From an uncultured Lachnospiraceae bacterium (GTDB lineage Bacteria; Bacillota; Clostridia; Lachnospirales; Lachnospiraceae): a stretch of DNA of 64,000 nucleotides. Under the pieces are notes generated by a model that ran no database searches, had not been told where the DNA came from, and saw only the letters and a list, made by a program, of their open reading frames with translations. Location of the stretch: contig CAJUNB010000012.1 in assembly GCA_910587635.1 (NCBI GenBank), positions 54,469 to 118,468 on the forward strand, read 5' to 3'. The number at the start of each line of letters is the position of its first letter. Position 1 is the first letter of the stretch. Shown here one piece after another: positions 15,709 to 24,671 of this stretch. Made by a program: the position numbers and the translations under genes.

Positions 15709-16896
15709 ATGAGAAATCTGAGTGTCTATGTCCATTTTCCCTTTTGTCTGCGAAAATGCCGGTATTGTGATTTCCTGTCCCGGGCCGGTGCGGAAGAAGA
15801 ATGGGATTTTTATATCAAAAAGCTCTGTGAGGAGATTCGCAATGAAGCTCTCCACTACAGACAGTATGAAGTTGTGACGGTATTCCTCGGCGGAGGGACG
15901 CCGTCTCTTCTTTCCGGGAAACAGATGGAAAAAATAATGTCCTGTCTCCATACTTATTATAAAATACATGGCGATGCGGAAATTACAGTGGAAATGAACC
16001 CAGGTACCGTCACTGCAGAAAAGCTGGCGGCATATCGGGAGATGGGAGTGAACCGGTTGAGTCTTGGCCTTCAGTCTGCAGACAATGAGCAGCTTTCCCT
16101 TCTTGGCCGTATCCATACGTGGGAAACCTTTCTGGAGAGCTATGAGCTGTGCAGAGGAGCTGGTTTTTCCAATCTCAATGTAGATATTATGAGTGCCCTG
16201 CCGGGACAGACGTATGCTTCCTATAAAAGAACGCTGGAAAAAGTGAGTGCCCTGCAGCCGGAGCATATTTCTGCGTACAGTCTGATCATCGAAAAAGGTA
16301 CTCCTTTTTATGAAATTTACGACAGTGGACAGGAGAGTGTTTCGAAAAAGATGGCCGACAGTATTGCCGGGACAGCAGAGAACTGGAAAGAACTGCCGGA
16401 TGAAGAGACAGACCGGGCCATGTATGAGGAGACAAAGCGTTTTCTGGCGGAGCGGGGATATACACGTTATGAAATTTCCAATTATGCCAGGAAAGAGAAA
16501 GCATGTGTTCACAACTGTGTCTATTGGACAAGAGAAAACTATGTGGGATTTGGTCTGGGGGCTTCTTCCATGGTAGAAAATGTGAGATGGTCCAATGTGA
16601 GGACGTTTTCGGACTATTACAGTCTGCCTGCCGGAGAGAAAAAAGAAAATGTTCATACACTGTCGGTAGAAGAGCAGATGGAAGAGATGATGTATCTGGG
16701 ACTTCGGATGATGGAAGGAGTGTCCGGGGAGAAATTTGCGAAAACTTTTGGCTGTTCCATGGAAAAAATATATGGAGAGGTCATACAAAGACATAGAGCC
16801 CTGGGACTTTTGGAAGAAAACGGTGACCGGCTCAGGCTTACAGACAGAGGGATTGATGTGAGTAATTATGTAATGGCAGATTTCCTGCTGGCATGA
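15709..16896 (+). CDS. hemW: HemW, radical SAM heme chaperone (HemN-like)
   Basis: Radical SAM protein of the HemN-like family, thought to insert heme rather than oxidise coproporphyrinogen. The cluster motif is Cys13-x3-Cys17-x2-Cys20 within YVHFPFCLRKCRYCDF; GGGTPSLL and the EMNPGTVT block follow. The HemN-type extra N-terminal cysteine segment is not seen, which favours HemW. An in-frame ATG at 15697 overlaps lepA; the ATG at 15709 gives the standard N-terminus MRNLSVYVHFPF. Length 395 is normal. The lepA-hemW pair is conserved, but hrcA-grpE-dnaK does not follow here. Confidence 0.93.
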   Translation: MRNLSVYVHFPFCLRKCRYCDFLSRAGAEEEWDFYIKKLCEEIRNEALHYRQYEVVTVFLGGGTPSLLSGKQMEKIMSCLHTYYKIHGDAEITVEMNPGTVTAEKLAAYREMGVNRLSLGLQSADNEQLSLLGRIHTWETFLESYELCRGAGFSNLNVDIMSALPGQTYASYKRTLEKVSALQPEHISAYSLIIEKGTPFYEIYDSGQESVSKKMADSIAGTAENWKELPDEETDRAMYEETKRFLAERGYTRYEISNYARKEKACVHNCVYWTRENYVGFGLGASSMVENVRWSNVRTFSDYYSLPAGEKKENVHTLSVEEQMEEMMYLGLRMMEGVSGEKFAKTFGCSMEKIYGEVIQRHRALGLLEENGDRLRLTDRGIDVSNYVMADFLLA

Positions 16897-17091
16897 TACT
16901 CTCGTTCACCGGGGATACCCACAGTGAATATAACATAACACCAGATATATTACCGCCCGGATGGGCGTCTATGACAGCGCTAGAGTCCAGGTGTTGCGCA
17001 TTCGCTTTGCTTCGCGCTAATGATTCTTGGAAAGGCACTTTAAAGAAGCACCCTTCATAGAATGTTAGTAAATTGATTTTGGGGGCTCCTT

Positions 17092-17787
17092 TTGAAAACC
17101 TTTCAGCAACCTTTATCCGCAGAGGAGGAAGCCTGTTGCATCCAAAGCATGCAGGAGGAAGGCAGTGAGAGAGCCAGGGAGGCGAGGACATTACTGATAG
17201 AGAGAAATCTGCGTCTTGTGGCCCATATTGCCAAAAAATATCAAAATCTGGATGAAGATATGGAGGACCTGATTTCCATAGGAACAATAGGACTGATTAA
17301 GGCAGTCAATACATTCGATGTATCGAAGAAAATAAGGCTTTCCAGTTATGCCAGCAAATGCATTGAAAATGAACTGCTTATGATGATCCGGGGAAGGAAG
17401 AAAAAATCAAAAGAGGTTTCCCTGTATGAACCGATCGGAACGGACAAAGAAGGCAACGAAATCAGTCTCTTGGATATTATAGAAAATGAACAGACTGATA
17501 TTCTGGAACGGATGGAGCTGGAACGTAATACAAAGAGACTGGGAGAATTATTGTATACGAAGCTGGATGAGCGGGAGCGGGAAATCGTCTGCATGCGCTA
17601 CGGTATTCTTCGGCAGGAGGAAAAGGAGACGGCGGAAGGTAAGGTCTATCCTGTTTTGATCGGCTGTGGCGAAGAAGTGACCCAGAGGGAGATCGGCAAC
17701 ATGCTTGGTATATCGAGAAGCTATGTATCCCGAATTGAAAAGCGGGCGCTTCAGAAGCTGAGGGCAGGGATGGAAAGTCCTGACTGA
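17092..17787 (+). CDS. sigK: RNA polymerase sigma-K factor (late mother-cell sporulation sigma)
   Basis: Sigma factor for late mother-cell genes (coat, cortex maturation). LIERNLRLVAHIAKKYQN followed by DLISIGTIGLIKAVNTFD is region 2 of the SigE/SigK group. Region 4 ends in TQREIGNMLGISRSYVSRIEKRALQKLR. The short N-terminus MKTFQQPLSAEEE and the 231-residue length fit SigK without a long pro-sequence. The start is a TTG preceded by GGGGG. The reading frame is uninterrupted, so there is no skin-type insertion. The preceding 195-base gap shows one small hairpin (16954-16967) and no clear mother-cell promoter. SigE is less likely on length. Confidence 0.85.
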   Translation: MKTFQQPLSAEEEACCIQSMQEEGSERAREARTLLIERNLRLVAHIAKKYQNLDEDMEDLISIGTIGLIKAVNTFDVSKKIRLSSYASKCIENELLMMIRGRKKKSKEVSLYEPIGTDKEGNEISLLDIIENEQTDILERMELERNTKRLGELLYTKLDEREREIVCMRYGILRQEEKETAEGKVYPVLIGCGEEVTQREIGNMLGISRSYVSRIEKRALQKLRAGMESPD

Positions 17788-17905
17788 CAGAGAAAATTTT
17801 ATTTAGCCAGGTAGGATGGTTTCCTTGAAATAGGATGAGATTTATGCTATTTTTGTATAAAGGCAAATATACTGTCAACGGAAGAAAAAGGGGGATTGAT
17901 TTACT

Positions 17906-18496
17906 ATGTCAACATATTACCGTCACAGAAGGACAGAGCAGACAAAGGTGCCGTATTCTTTCCGGTGTGAGCAATGTATGCAGGAGAGCGGATTGATGCT
18001 GGCTAAGATCGCTGGAATGGAAGTGACGATGAGTTCCAATTACAACGTGTTGACCCAGGCCCAGGACGAAAAACTGAAGCAAAAGGCACATAAAAATCTG
18101 GTAAAACGGATTCAGGAAGTACATAAAGATGCTGTGGAAAAAGAAATCATTGCCTCTGATTTCAAAGATGAATGTCCTCATTGCCATAAACCGCAGTCCT
18201 GGGGAATTTCCGGTATGAAAAAAACGATGTTCAATACGGCAAGAGTATGGATGATTCTTGGCATATTTATGGCTGTATTTTTTTATGTATTCTATCTGAT
18301 TGAGTCGGATGATATCGCCAGAATAGGCGCTGTTATTTCCATTGGTGTTGGTGTTTTGGCTGCTGTTTGCTCCATCCTGATCAATATGATAAAAATCAGT
18401 ATCAAAAGTAAAAAGACTTCTTCTTCTGTGCAGAAGATGCTGCCTGTGATTGACTGGGATGGGGTCCGGTATCTGCTGGAAGAGGCAACGAAATAA
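17906..18496 (+). CDS. Uncharacterised membrane protein with two CxxC pairs
   Basis: I do not recognise the family. The 196-residue protein has a cytoplasmic-looking N-terminal half with FRCEQC (about 19-24) and DECPHCHKP (about 89-97), which together could bind one zinc. Two membrane spans follow (about 112-130 and 137-158), then a basic tail rich in Ser/Lys. AGGGGGATT lies 11 bases before the ATG. It stands between sigK and the PilT-like gene; a link to either is not shown by sequence. Confidence 0.7.
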   Translation: MSTYYRHRRTEQTKVPYSFRCEQCMQESGLMLAKIAGMEVTMSSNYNVLTQAQDEKLKQKAHKNLVKRIQEVHKDAVEKEIIASDFKDECPHCHKPQSWGISGMKKTMFNTARVWMILGIFMAVFFYVFYLIESDDIARIGAVISIGVGVLAAVCSILINMIKISIKSKKTSSSVQKMLPVIDWDGVRYLLEEATK

Positions 18497-18571
18497 TTTT
18501 GAAGTGCGTGTTTCGGTGAAATAGGTTTCCGAAGTGTAAGAGTCGACGGAAAGCCTGAAAAGGAGAGCAGG

Positions 18572-19615
18572 ATGACTTTAATTTTAGAAGAAATACTGTC
18601 TGAGGCGATGCGAGCGGGAGCTTCTGACCTGCATATAACGGTTGGGGCATCTCCTAAAATGCGGGTAAACGGGAAATTGGTCTCATTGTCTTATCCGAAA
18701 TTTATGCCGGAAGATACACTGGAGATGCTGATTTCCATCATGACGGAAACGCAGAGGGAGCAATTTGAAAAGCAGGGAGAATATGATTGTTCTATTACGG
18801 ACAGAGAGCTCGGAAGATTCCGGGTCAGTGCTTACAGGCAGAGAGGCTGTGTGGCGCTTGCATTTCGTCTGATGGGAGTCCAGATACCGAAGGCGGAGGA
18901 GTTGGGGATTCCTGACTCTGTTATGGAGTGGTACCAGAAAGAGACAGGGCTGATCATTGTGACAGGACTAAGTGGCAGCGGCAAATCGGCTACGCTGGCA
19001 GTGTTGCTGGATAAGATCAACAGTATGCGGGAGAGTCATATTATTACGCTGGAGAGCCCTGTGGAATATTTGCATGAGCATAAACAGTCCATTGTGGAAC
19101 AGAGGGAGATCGGAGCAGACAGCAGAAGTTATCCGGCGGCGCTGGAAGCAGTATTGCGGGAAGATCCTGATGTGATTTTTGTGGGAGAGATGCGGGATCT
19201 GGAGACGATCGGTGAAGTTATCACAGCGGCGGAGACGGGTCATCTTGTATTGGTTTCTATGCCTGTGCAGGGAACAGTAACGGCTATAGAGAGGATGATT
19301 GACTTATTTCCCACTTATCGACAGCAGCAGATTCGTCTGAGGCTTGCAAATGTGTTGCAGGGAGTTGTTTCCCAGCAGCTTCTTCCGAACGAAAGGAATA
19401 AAAACAGGGTCTCTGCTTTTGAAGTGATGCAGGTAACAAGCGAGATCAGGACACTTATCCGGGAAGGAAAGACTTCGCATATTCCAGCTGTTATGGAAAG
19501 GGGAGAGGTGTCTGGTATGATTACAATGGATGGAGCGGTGAAGAAGCTTTTCGGAGAAGGAAAAATAGTACAGGAGACAGTTATGTGGTATGCACAAAGA
19601 AATCACAATATTTAA
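18572..19615 (+). CDS. PilT-like type IV pilus retraction ATPase with altered His box
   Basis: Secretion ATPase superfamily (GspE/PilT). N-terminal PilT domain begins SEAMRAGASDLHITVG. Walker A GLSGSGKS is at 132-139, the Asp box includes ESPVEY and LREDPDVIFVGEMRDLETI, and EIRTLIREGKTSH corresponds to the C-terminal AIRNLIRE of PilT. Length 347 matches PilT. The His box starts normally (ETGHLV, 221-226), but the following family TLHT reads SMPV, so its conserved His is lost. No pilin, pilB or pilC genes are in the window. The next genes, comM and dprA, act in DNA uptake, so a competence-pilus role is an inference. AAAAGGAGAG precedes the ATG. Confidence 0.85.
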   Translation: MTLILEEILSEAMRAGASDLHITVGASPKMRVNGKLVSLSYPKFMPEDTLEMLISIMTETQREQFEKQGEYDCSITDRELGRFRVSAYRQRGCVALAFRLMGVQIPKAEELGIPDSVMEWYQKETGLIIVTGLSGSGKSATLAVLLDKINSMRESHIITLESPVEYLHEHKQSIVEQREIGADSRSYPAALEAVLREDPDVIFVGEMRDLETIGEVITAAETGHLVLVSMPVQGTVTAIERMIDLFPTYRQQQIRLRLANVLQGVVSQQLLPNERNKNRVSAFEVMQVTSEIRTLIREGKTSHIPAVMERGEVSGMITMDGAVKKLFGEGKIVQETVMWYAQRNHNI

Positions 19616-19616
19616 C

Positions 19617-19645
19617 TTGTAAACCGAAGCGCTTTTTACTATAAT
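19617..19645 (+). promoter_or_regulatory. Predicted promoter for the comM-dprA unit
   Basis: TTGTAA (19617-19622), 17-base spacer, perfect TATAAT (19640-19645), starting just after the PilT-like stop codon. The 5' region to comM would be about 190 bases long. Confidence 0.6.
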
Positions 19646-19662
19646 AGAAATGCGGGAGACAG

Positions 19663-19749
19663 ATGAAAGGACAGCAGGCCTGTATCTGTTTCCTGATAGT
19701 TATATATTACATCTTTTATTTCTTATTTATATTCTGTTTATTTCTTTAG
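19663..19749 (+). CDS. Possible 28-residue hydrophobic peptide
   Basis: ATG with GGGAG four bases upstream starts a 28-codon frame ending in TAG: MKGQQAC followed by an uninterrupted stretch of Ile/Phe/Tyr/Leu/Val to the end. It would be a tiny membrane peptide in the comM leader, about 10 bases after the predicted transcription start. The composition could also arise by chance from T-rich sequence. No homologue is known to me. Confidence 0.25.
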   Translation: MKGQQACICFLIVIYYIFYFLFIFCLFL

Positions 19750-19838
19750 GCTGTGTATTTAGCAGCCGTTATTTTAACATTCGCGGCGGTCGCCGCATAT
19801 TTTCCGTTGGATTCGAATAAAAAGGCAAAGGAGAGAAT

Positions 19839-21377
19839 ATGTTCAGTACGATATTATCGGGTGCTTTTTATGGCATCGACAGTTACCTTGTGCAAGTGGA
19901 GGTGGACGTGGCACAAGGACTTCCCTGTATGGAAATGATCGGGTGCCTGAGCCGGGAGGCGGGGGAAGCAAAGCAGAGGATCCGGGTAGCTTTGAAAAAT
20001 ACAGGAATTAAGATACCACCTGCCAGAATCACAATTAACCTGTCTCCTGCAGACAGGCATAAGAGTGGAACAGCTTTTGATCTCCCCGCTGCGATAGGAC
20101 TGTTGGTTTCCATGGGGGTATTGAAAACAGAATGGACAGAAGGGATTCTGTTTGCAGGAGAACTGGGCCTGAACGGAGAGCTAAAAGGAGTAAAGGGGAT
20201 ATTGCCTGTTGTAAAAACGGCCGCAGAGACCGGTGTACCGGCATGTATCGTCCCAAAAGAGAACAGCGGGGAAGCGGCAGTGATCAGTGCCATAAAAGTA
20301 TATGGGGCTACTCATATTTCCCAGGTCATTCTGGCACTGCAAAAGAGTCCTGAGGAGGCAGGGCTGGAACTGGCAAAGGGGAGGAAGAGAGACGAAGGTG
20401 GGAAGACGGAGGCGGATTTCTCAGAAATAGCAGGACAGGAGACCGTGAAACGGGCGGCAGAGATCGCGGCAGCAGGATTTCACCATATGCTGCTCATTGG
20501 TCCTCCGGGCAGTGGCAAAACGATGATCGCCAGGAGACTGCCGTCCATACTGCCTTCACTTTCGGAAGAAGAAAGTCTGGAAGTATCTGCCATTTACAGT
20601 GTATGCGGCAGGTTGAAGGAAGGACACATACTGGAAAAGAGGCCTTTTCTGGCGCCCCATCATACGGCCACGGGCGCTTCTCTTATAGGTGGCGGCAGAG
20701 TACCTATGCCAGGAGCAGTCAGCCTTGCCCACCGTGGTGTGTTGTTTCTGGATGAACTGCCGGAATTCAACAGAAACGTGCTGGATATGCTCCGGCAGCC
20801 GCTGGAAGATAAGAGGGTGCAGATTGCCAGAACTTATGGAACGATCGAATATCCTTCGGATTTTATGTTGATAGGCGCTATGAATCCCTGTCCCTGTGGT
20901 CACTATCCAGACGAGAGAAGGTGTGTTTGCAGTGAAAATGACATTCGTAAATATGTGGGACGTATTTCCGGTCCGATTCTGGACAGGATAGATTTGTGCG
21001 TGGAAGTACCTGCCATGGACATAAGCGGAGAAAAGAAACGAGGAGAGAGCAGCGCTCTGATCCGGGAACGGATCATGAGAGCACGCCGGATGGCACAGAA
21101 GCGGTTCGGACAGACGGGAATACGCTTCAATGGAGAAATGAACGGCGTAGAAACGCAGCGGTTTTGCATACCGGACAGGGAAGCGAATAAACAGTTACAG
21201 CAGGCAGTGAAGGCCTTTTCTCTCAGTTTTCGAGCTTATCATAAGATACTGCGTACAGCAAGGACGATAGCAGATCTGGCAGGGGAAGAGAAGATCGGTG
21301 CAGGTCATATGAATGAGGCGATCTATTATAGGACAGGGGCCGCTTCCTACTGGCAGAGAGGAGTCGGGGATGTATGA
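19839..21377 (+). CDS. comM: ComM/YifB family Mg-chelatase-like AAA ATPase
   Basis: Hexameric helicase that promotes branch migration during natural transformation in Gram-negative bacteria; in Firmicutes the role is less clear. The N-terminal ChlI-like domain (1-170) contains NLSPADRHKSGTAFDLP. The AAA core has Walker A GPPGSGKT (221-228) and the Walker B segment GVLFLDELPEF. The C-terminal part has NPCPCGHYPD with cysteines and a Mg-chelatase C-terminal domain. GGAGAG precedes the ATG. The end overlaps dprA by ATGA, indicating translational coupling and a joint role. Confidence 0.9.
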   Translation: MFSTILSGAFYGIDSYLVQVEVDVAQGLPCMEMIGCLSREAGEAKQRIRVALKNTGIKIPPARITINLSPADRHKSGTAFDLPAAIGLLVSMGVLKTEWTEGILFAGELGLNGELKGVKGILPVVKTAAETGVPACIVPKENSGEAAVISAIKVYGATHISQVILALQKSPEEAGLELAKGRKRDEGGKTEADFSEIAGQETVKRAAEIAAAGFHHMLLIGPPGSGKTMIARRLPSILPSLSEEESLEVSAIYSVCGRLKEGHILEKRPFLAPHHTATGASLIGGGRVPMPGAVSLAHRGVLFLDELPEFNRNVLDMLRQPLEDKRVQIARTYGTIEYPSDFMLIGAMNPCPCGHYPDERRCVCSENDIRKYVGRISGPILDRIDLCVEVPAMDISGEKKRGESSALIRERIMRARRMAQKRFGQTGIRFNGEMNGVETQRFCIPDREANKQLQQAVKAFSLSFRAYHKILRTARTIADLAGEEKIGAGHMNEAIYYRTGAASYWQRGVGDV

Positions 21378-22336
21378 CAGGAGAGAGAAGAGCTGTGAAA
21401 GAAAAATGTGTGTGTAAAGGGGACAGCCTCTATCCGGAAGCACTGCAAAGGATCAGTCACCATCCAGGAAAGCTGTATTACAGAGGATGCCTGCCGGCAG
21501 AAAATATCCCTGCGGTTGCTATTGTCGGCGCCAGAAAGTGCAGCGGATATGGAAAAGAGATGGCAGAGTGGTTTGCCGGGGCACTTGCCCGGGCCGGAGT
21601 ACAGATTGTAAGCGGTATGGCCCTTGGGATAGACGGCGTTGCACAACGGGCGGCGCTGAGGGCTGGCGGAAAAAGTTTCGGTGTGTTGGGCTGCGGAACG
21701 GATATATGTTATCCGGGTCAAAATCGAGATCTGTATGAGATGCTTCTGGAAAGAGGAGGTATTCTTTCCGAACATTGCGCCGGCACACCGCCCCTGCCGG
21801 GACATTTTCCTTCCAGGAACCGACTTATCAGCGCTCTTTCCGATATCGTCCTGGTGATTGAGGCAAAAGAAAGGAGCGGCAGTCTGATTACAGTTGATTT
21901 TGCACTGGAGCAGGGAAAGGATGTATATGCCCTGCCAGGACGGACGACAGATGTCATGAGCTGCGGATGTAACCGGCTCATTCGGCAGGGAGCGGGGATT
22001 GCTCTGGAACCTTCCGATATCCTGGAGATGCTCCGGGAAAAAGGCAGGGATTTTTCAGAGATAACCTTGAAGCAGGAAAAAACAGGAAAGAGAACTGAAG
22101 AAGATCATAAAAAATTTTTTGAAAAGTTGAATCGAAAAGAAAAGATGATCTGGAATATAATGGGATCACGCCCCATATCCTTACAGGAGCTGTATGAAAG
22201 GATAAAGAGCTGTGAGGATGGAAACGATATGGAATTGCCGGAAGTAATGGATATGATGATGAGTTTCGTGCTGAAGGGAATGATTTTTCCGGTACAGGGA
22301 AACAGATATGAAAAGAAAATATACCGGGATTTTTGA
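21374..22336 (+). CDS. dprA: DNA-processing protein DprA
   Basis: Loads RecA onto incoming single-stranded DNA during transformation. The Rossmann-like domain (about 45-240) includes VGARKCSGYG, VSGMALGIDGVAQRAAL, GCGTDICYP and FPSRNRLIS. A C-terminal winged-helix domain (about 255-318) follows. The N-terminal SAM domain of some DprA proteins is missing, so at 320 residues it is a short form. Coupled to comM through ATGA overlap and followed by topA, as smf-topA in Bacillus. Confidence 0.93.
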   Translation: MTGERRAVKEKCVCKGDSLYPEALQRISHHPGKLYYRGCLPAENIPAVAIVGARKCSGYGKEMAEWFAGALARAGVQIVSGMALGIDGVAQRAALRAGGKSFGVLGCGTDICYPGQNRDLYEMLLERGGILSEHCAGTPPLPGHFPSRNRLISALSDIVLVIEAKERSGSLITVDFALEQGKDVYALPGRTTDVMSCGCNRLIRQGAGIALEPSDILEMLREKGRDFSEITLKQEKTGKRTEEDHKKFFEKLNRKEKMIWNIMGSRPISLQELYERIKSCEDGNDMELPEVMDMMMSFVLKGMIFPVQGNRYEKKIYRDF

Positions 22337-22366
22337 TGGGAAGAAGCACAGATCATAAAAAATCCA

Positions 22367-22394
22367 TTGCAATTTAAAAAAAAGAGAGTATAAT
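22367..22394 (+). promoter_or_regulatory. Predicted promoter of topA
   Basis: TTGCAA (22367-22372), a 16-base A-rich spacer, TATAAT (22389-22394), 26 bases before the start codon. Confidence 0.65.
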
Positions 22395-22419
22395 TTCGAT
22401 TGAAAAAGGGGTGTAGACG

Positions 22420-24495
22420 ATGGCGAAGTATCTTGTAATTGTGGAATCACCGGCTAAAGTCAAGACGATAAAGAAATTTCTTGGTGCAAATTATGAAGTG
22501 GCAGCCAGCAATGGACATGTTAGAGATTTACCTAAAAGTCAGCTTGGAATCGATGTAGAACACAATTATGAACCGAAATATATTACGATCAGAGGAAAAG
22601 GCGATATTCTGGCAAAGCTGCGCAAAGAGGTGAAAAAGGCGGAGAAAGTCTATCTTGCCACTGACCCTGACCGGGAGGGGGAAGCGATTTCCTGGCATTT
22701 GCTTCATGCTTTAAAGCTGGAGGGAAAAAAGGTATATCGTATTACATTCAATGAAATTACGAAAAATGCAATCAAAGAATCTCTGAAGAACGCCCGTGAG
22801 ATCAATACGGATCTGGTGGATGCCCAGCAGGCCCGGAGAATGTTAGATCGTATGGTGGGCTATCGGATTTCACCGCTTCTGTGGGAAAAGATCAAAAGAG
22901 GGTTGAGCGCCGGTCGGGTACAGTCTGTGGCATTGCGTATCATCTGCGACAGAGAAGATGAAATCAATGCCTTTATCCCGGAAGAATACTGGAGTCTGGA
23001 TGTGAAGCTTGCCGTGGCCGGGGAGAAGAAACCTCTTATTGCGAAATATTATGGCACGGAAGAAGGGAAAAAGACGATTTCTTCCAAAGAGGAGCTGGAT
23101 CAGATTTTGTATGATCTGGAAGGGGCTAGCTATCAGGTGGATGAAGTGAAAAAAGGAGAGAGGACCAAAAAGGCACCATTGCCTTTTACCACATCCACTT
23201 TGCAGCAGGAAGCCAGCAAAGCGCTGAATTTTTCCACACAGAAAACGATGCGTCTGGCACAACAGCTCTATGAAGGTATCGACATCAAAGGAAACGGTAC
23301 GGTGGGGGTTATCTCTTATTTGCGTACCGATTCTACGAGGGTATCAGACGAAGCAGTACGCATGGCAAAAGAGTATATAACGGACAAATACGGCAGTGAA
23401 TACGTGGCTGTAGCAGCCGGAGAAAAAAAGAACGGACAGAAAATACAGGATGCTCATGAGGCTATCCGTCCTACTGACATCAGCCGTACCCCATACTCGT
23501 TAAAAGAGTCTTTGAGCAGAGATCAGTTCAGACTTTATCAGTTGATCTGGAAGAGGTTCACGGCCAGTCAGATGTCTGTTGCCAGACATGAGACAACTTC
23601 TGTCAGGATTGGCGCAGGAAAACATTGCTTTACTGTATCGGCTTCCAGAGTAATATTTGACGGTTTTATGAGTGTATACACAGGGGCCGATGAAGAAAAG
23701 CAGGAAAACAATATGCTTGTCAAAGGTATCGATAAGCAGTCTGTATTATCTTTTGCGGAATTTGATTCCAAGCAACATTTTACCCAGCCGCCTGCTCACT
23801 ATACAGAAGCCAGTCTTGTGAGGGCACTGGAAGAACTTGGCATTGGCAGACCCAGTACCTATGCTCCTACAATCACAACAATACTTGCCAGAAGGTATGT
23901 GACAAAAGAGAATAGAAATCTATATGTGACAGAACTGGGAGAAGTCGTGAACGGAATGATGAAAAAAGCGTTTCCCAGTATTGTGGATGTGAGTTTTACG
24001 GCCAATCTGGAAGGGCTTTTGGATAAAGTGGAAGAGGGGTCCGTATCCTGGAAAACGGTAGTGGCCAATTTTTATCCCGATTTGGAAGAAGCAGTGAGCC
24101 GGGCTGAGCAGGAACTGGCCCATGTCCAGATCGCGGAGGAACTTTCCGATGAGACCTGTGATCTGTGCGGCAGGCAGATGGTGGTGAAATATGGTCCGCA
24201 TGGCAGATTTCTGGCCTGTCCCGGATTCCCGGATTGCAGAAGTACCAAACCTTATTTTGAGAAAATCGGTATTGCTTGTCCGAAATGCGGCAGAGATATC
24301 GTGCTGAAAAAGACAAAAAAAGGCAGAAAATACTATGGCTGTATGGGGTATCCTGAGTGCGACTTTATGGTATGGCAGAGGCCTTCTTCCGTCAGATGTG
24401 ATAAGTGCGGTTCCTATACGGTAGAAAAGGGAAATAAACTTGTCTGTACAGGGGAATCCTGTGGAAATGTCATGGAAAAAATAAAAACTTCATAA
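22420..24495 (+). CDS. topA: DNA topoisomerase I
   Basis: Type IA topoisomerase relaxing negative supercoils. The Toprim domain starts LVIVESPAKVKTIKKFLG and carries the DPDREGEAI acidic motif. The catalytic tyrosine is Tyr300 in SYLRTDSTRVS. Three C-terminal zinc ribbons are visible: CDLCGRQ...CPGFPDC, CPKCGRD...CMGYPEC and CDKCG...CTGESC. At 691 residues it is the standard Firmicutes length. The start follows AAAGGGG. In Bacillus, trmFO, xerC and hslVU lie between topA and codY; here codY follows directly. Confidence 0.97.
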   Translation: MAKYLVIVESPAKVKTIKKFLGANYEVAASNGHVRDLPKSQLGIDVEHNYEPKYITIRGKGDILAKLRKEVKKAEKVYLATDPDREGEAISWHLLHALKLEGKKVYRITFNEITKNAIKESLKNAREINTDLVDAQQARRMLDRMVGYRISPLLWEKIKRGLSAGRVQSVALRIICDREDEINAFIPEEYWSLDVKLAVAGEKKPLIAKYYGTEEGKKTISSKEELDQILYDLEGASYQVDEVKKGERTKKAPLPFTTSTLQQEASKALNFSTQKTMRLAQQLYEGIDIKGNGTVGVISYLRTDSTRVSDEAVRMAKEYITDKYGSEYVAVAAGEKKNGQKIQDAHEAIRPTDISRTPYSLKESLSRDQFRLYQLIWKRFTASQMSVARHETTSVRIGAGKHCFTVSASRVIFDGFMSVYTGADEEKQENNMLVKGIDKQSVLSFAEFDSKQHFTQPPAHYTEASLVRALEELGIGRPSTYAPTITTILARRYVTKENRNLYVTELGEVVNGMMKKAFPSIVDVSFTANLEGLLDKVEEGSVSWKTVVANFYPDLEEAVSRAEQELAHVQIAEELSDETCDLCGRQMVVKYGPHGRFLACPGFPDCRSTKPYFEKIGIACPKCGRDIVLKKTKKGRKYYGCMGYPECDFMVWQRPSSVRCDKCGSYTVEKGNKLVCTGESCGNVMEKIKTS

Positions 24496-24510
24496 ATTTT
24501 GGAAATAAAT

Positions 24511-24523
24511 AGACAATTTGTCT
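24511..24523. promoter_or_regulatory. Palindrome upstream of the codY promoter
   Basis: Perfect inverted repeat AGACAA-T-TTGTCT, 29 bases before the -35 of codY and 16 after the topA stop. It could be a repressor or activator site, or form part of a weak terminator. The binding protein is not known. Confidence 0.35.
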
Positions 24524-24551
24524 TATTTTGCCATATTTTGAAAGAAAAGCA

Positions 24552-24580
24552 TTGATTAATACTAGATATTGTATTATAAT
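24552..24580 (+). promoter_or_regulatory. Predicted promoter of codY
   Basis: TTGATT (24552-24557), 17-base spacer, perfect TATAAT (24575-24580). The leader to the ATG is about 85 bases. Confidence 0.7.
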
Positions 24581-24671
24581 ATGACTGTGTCAGGTCGTGT
24601 ATTATGTATGTCTTATTAGGACGATTTTGCAGGACTGTGTATCGGTATACATTGTTAGTAAGGAGGCTTTT

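Noticed and set aside
15676..16794. 372-codon minus-strand frame opposite hemW
   Set aside because: Complement shadow of a conserved gene; Phe/Ser/His/Arg-rich composition with no recognisable domain.
16990..17091. Sigma-E type promoter before sigK
   Set aside because: CATAGAATG resembles the -10, but no matching -35 at 16-18 bases was found.
19753..19938. 61-codon frame with hydrophobic start just before comM
   Set aside because: Starts at GTG without a proper site, overlaps comM by 100 bases in another frame and loses hydrophobic character inside it.
24520..24550. Possible CodY box (AATTTTCWGAAAATT) before codY
   Set aside because: The best stretch, TATTTTGAAAGAAAA, has about six mismatches to the 15-base consensus.
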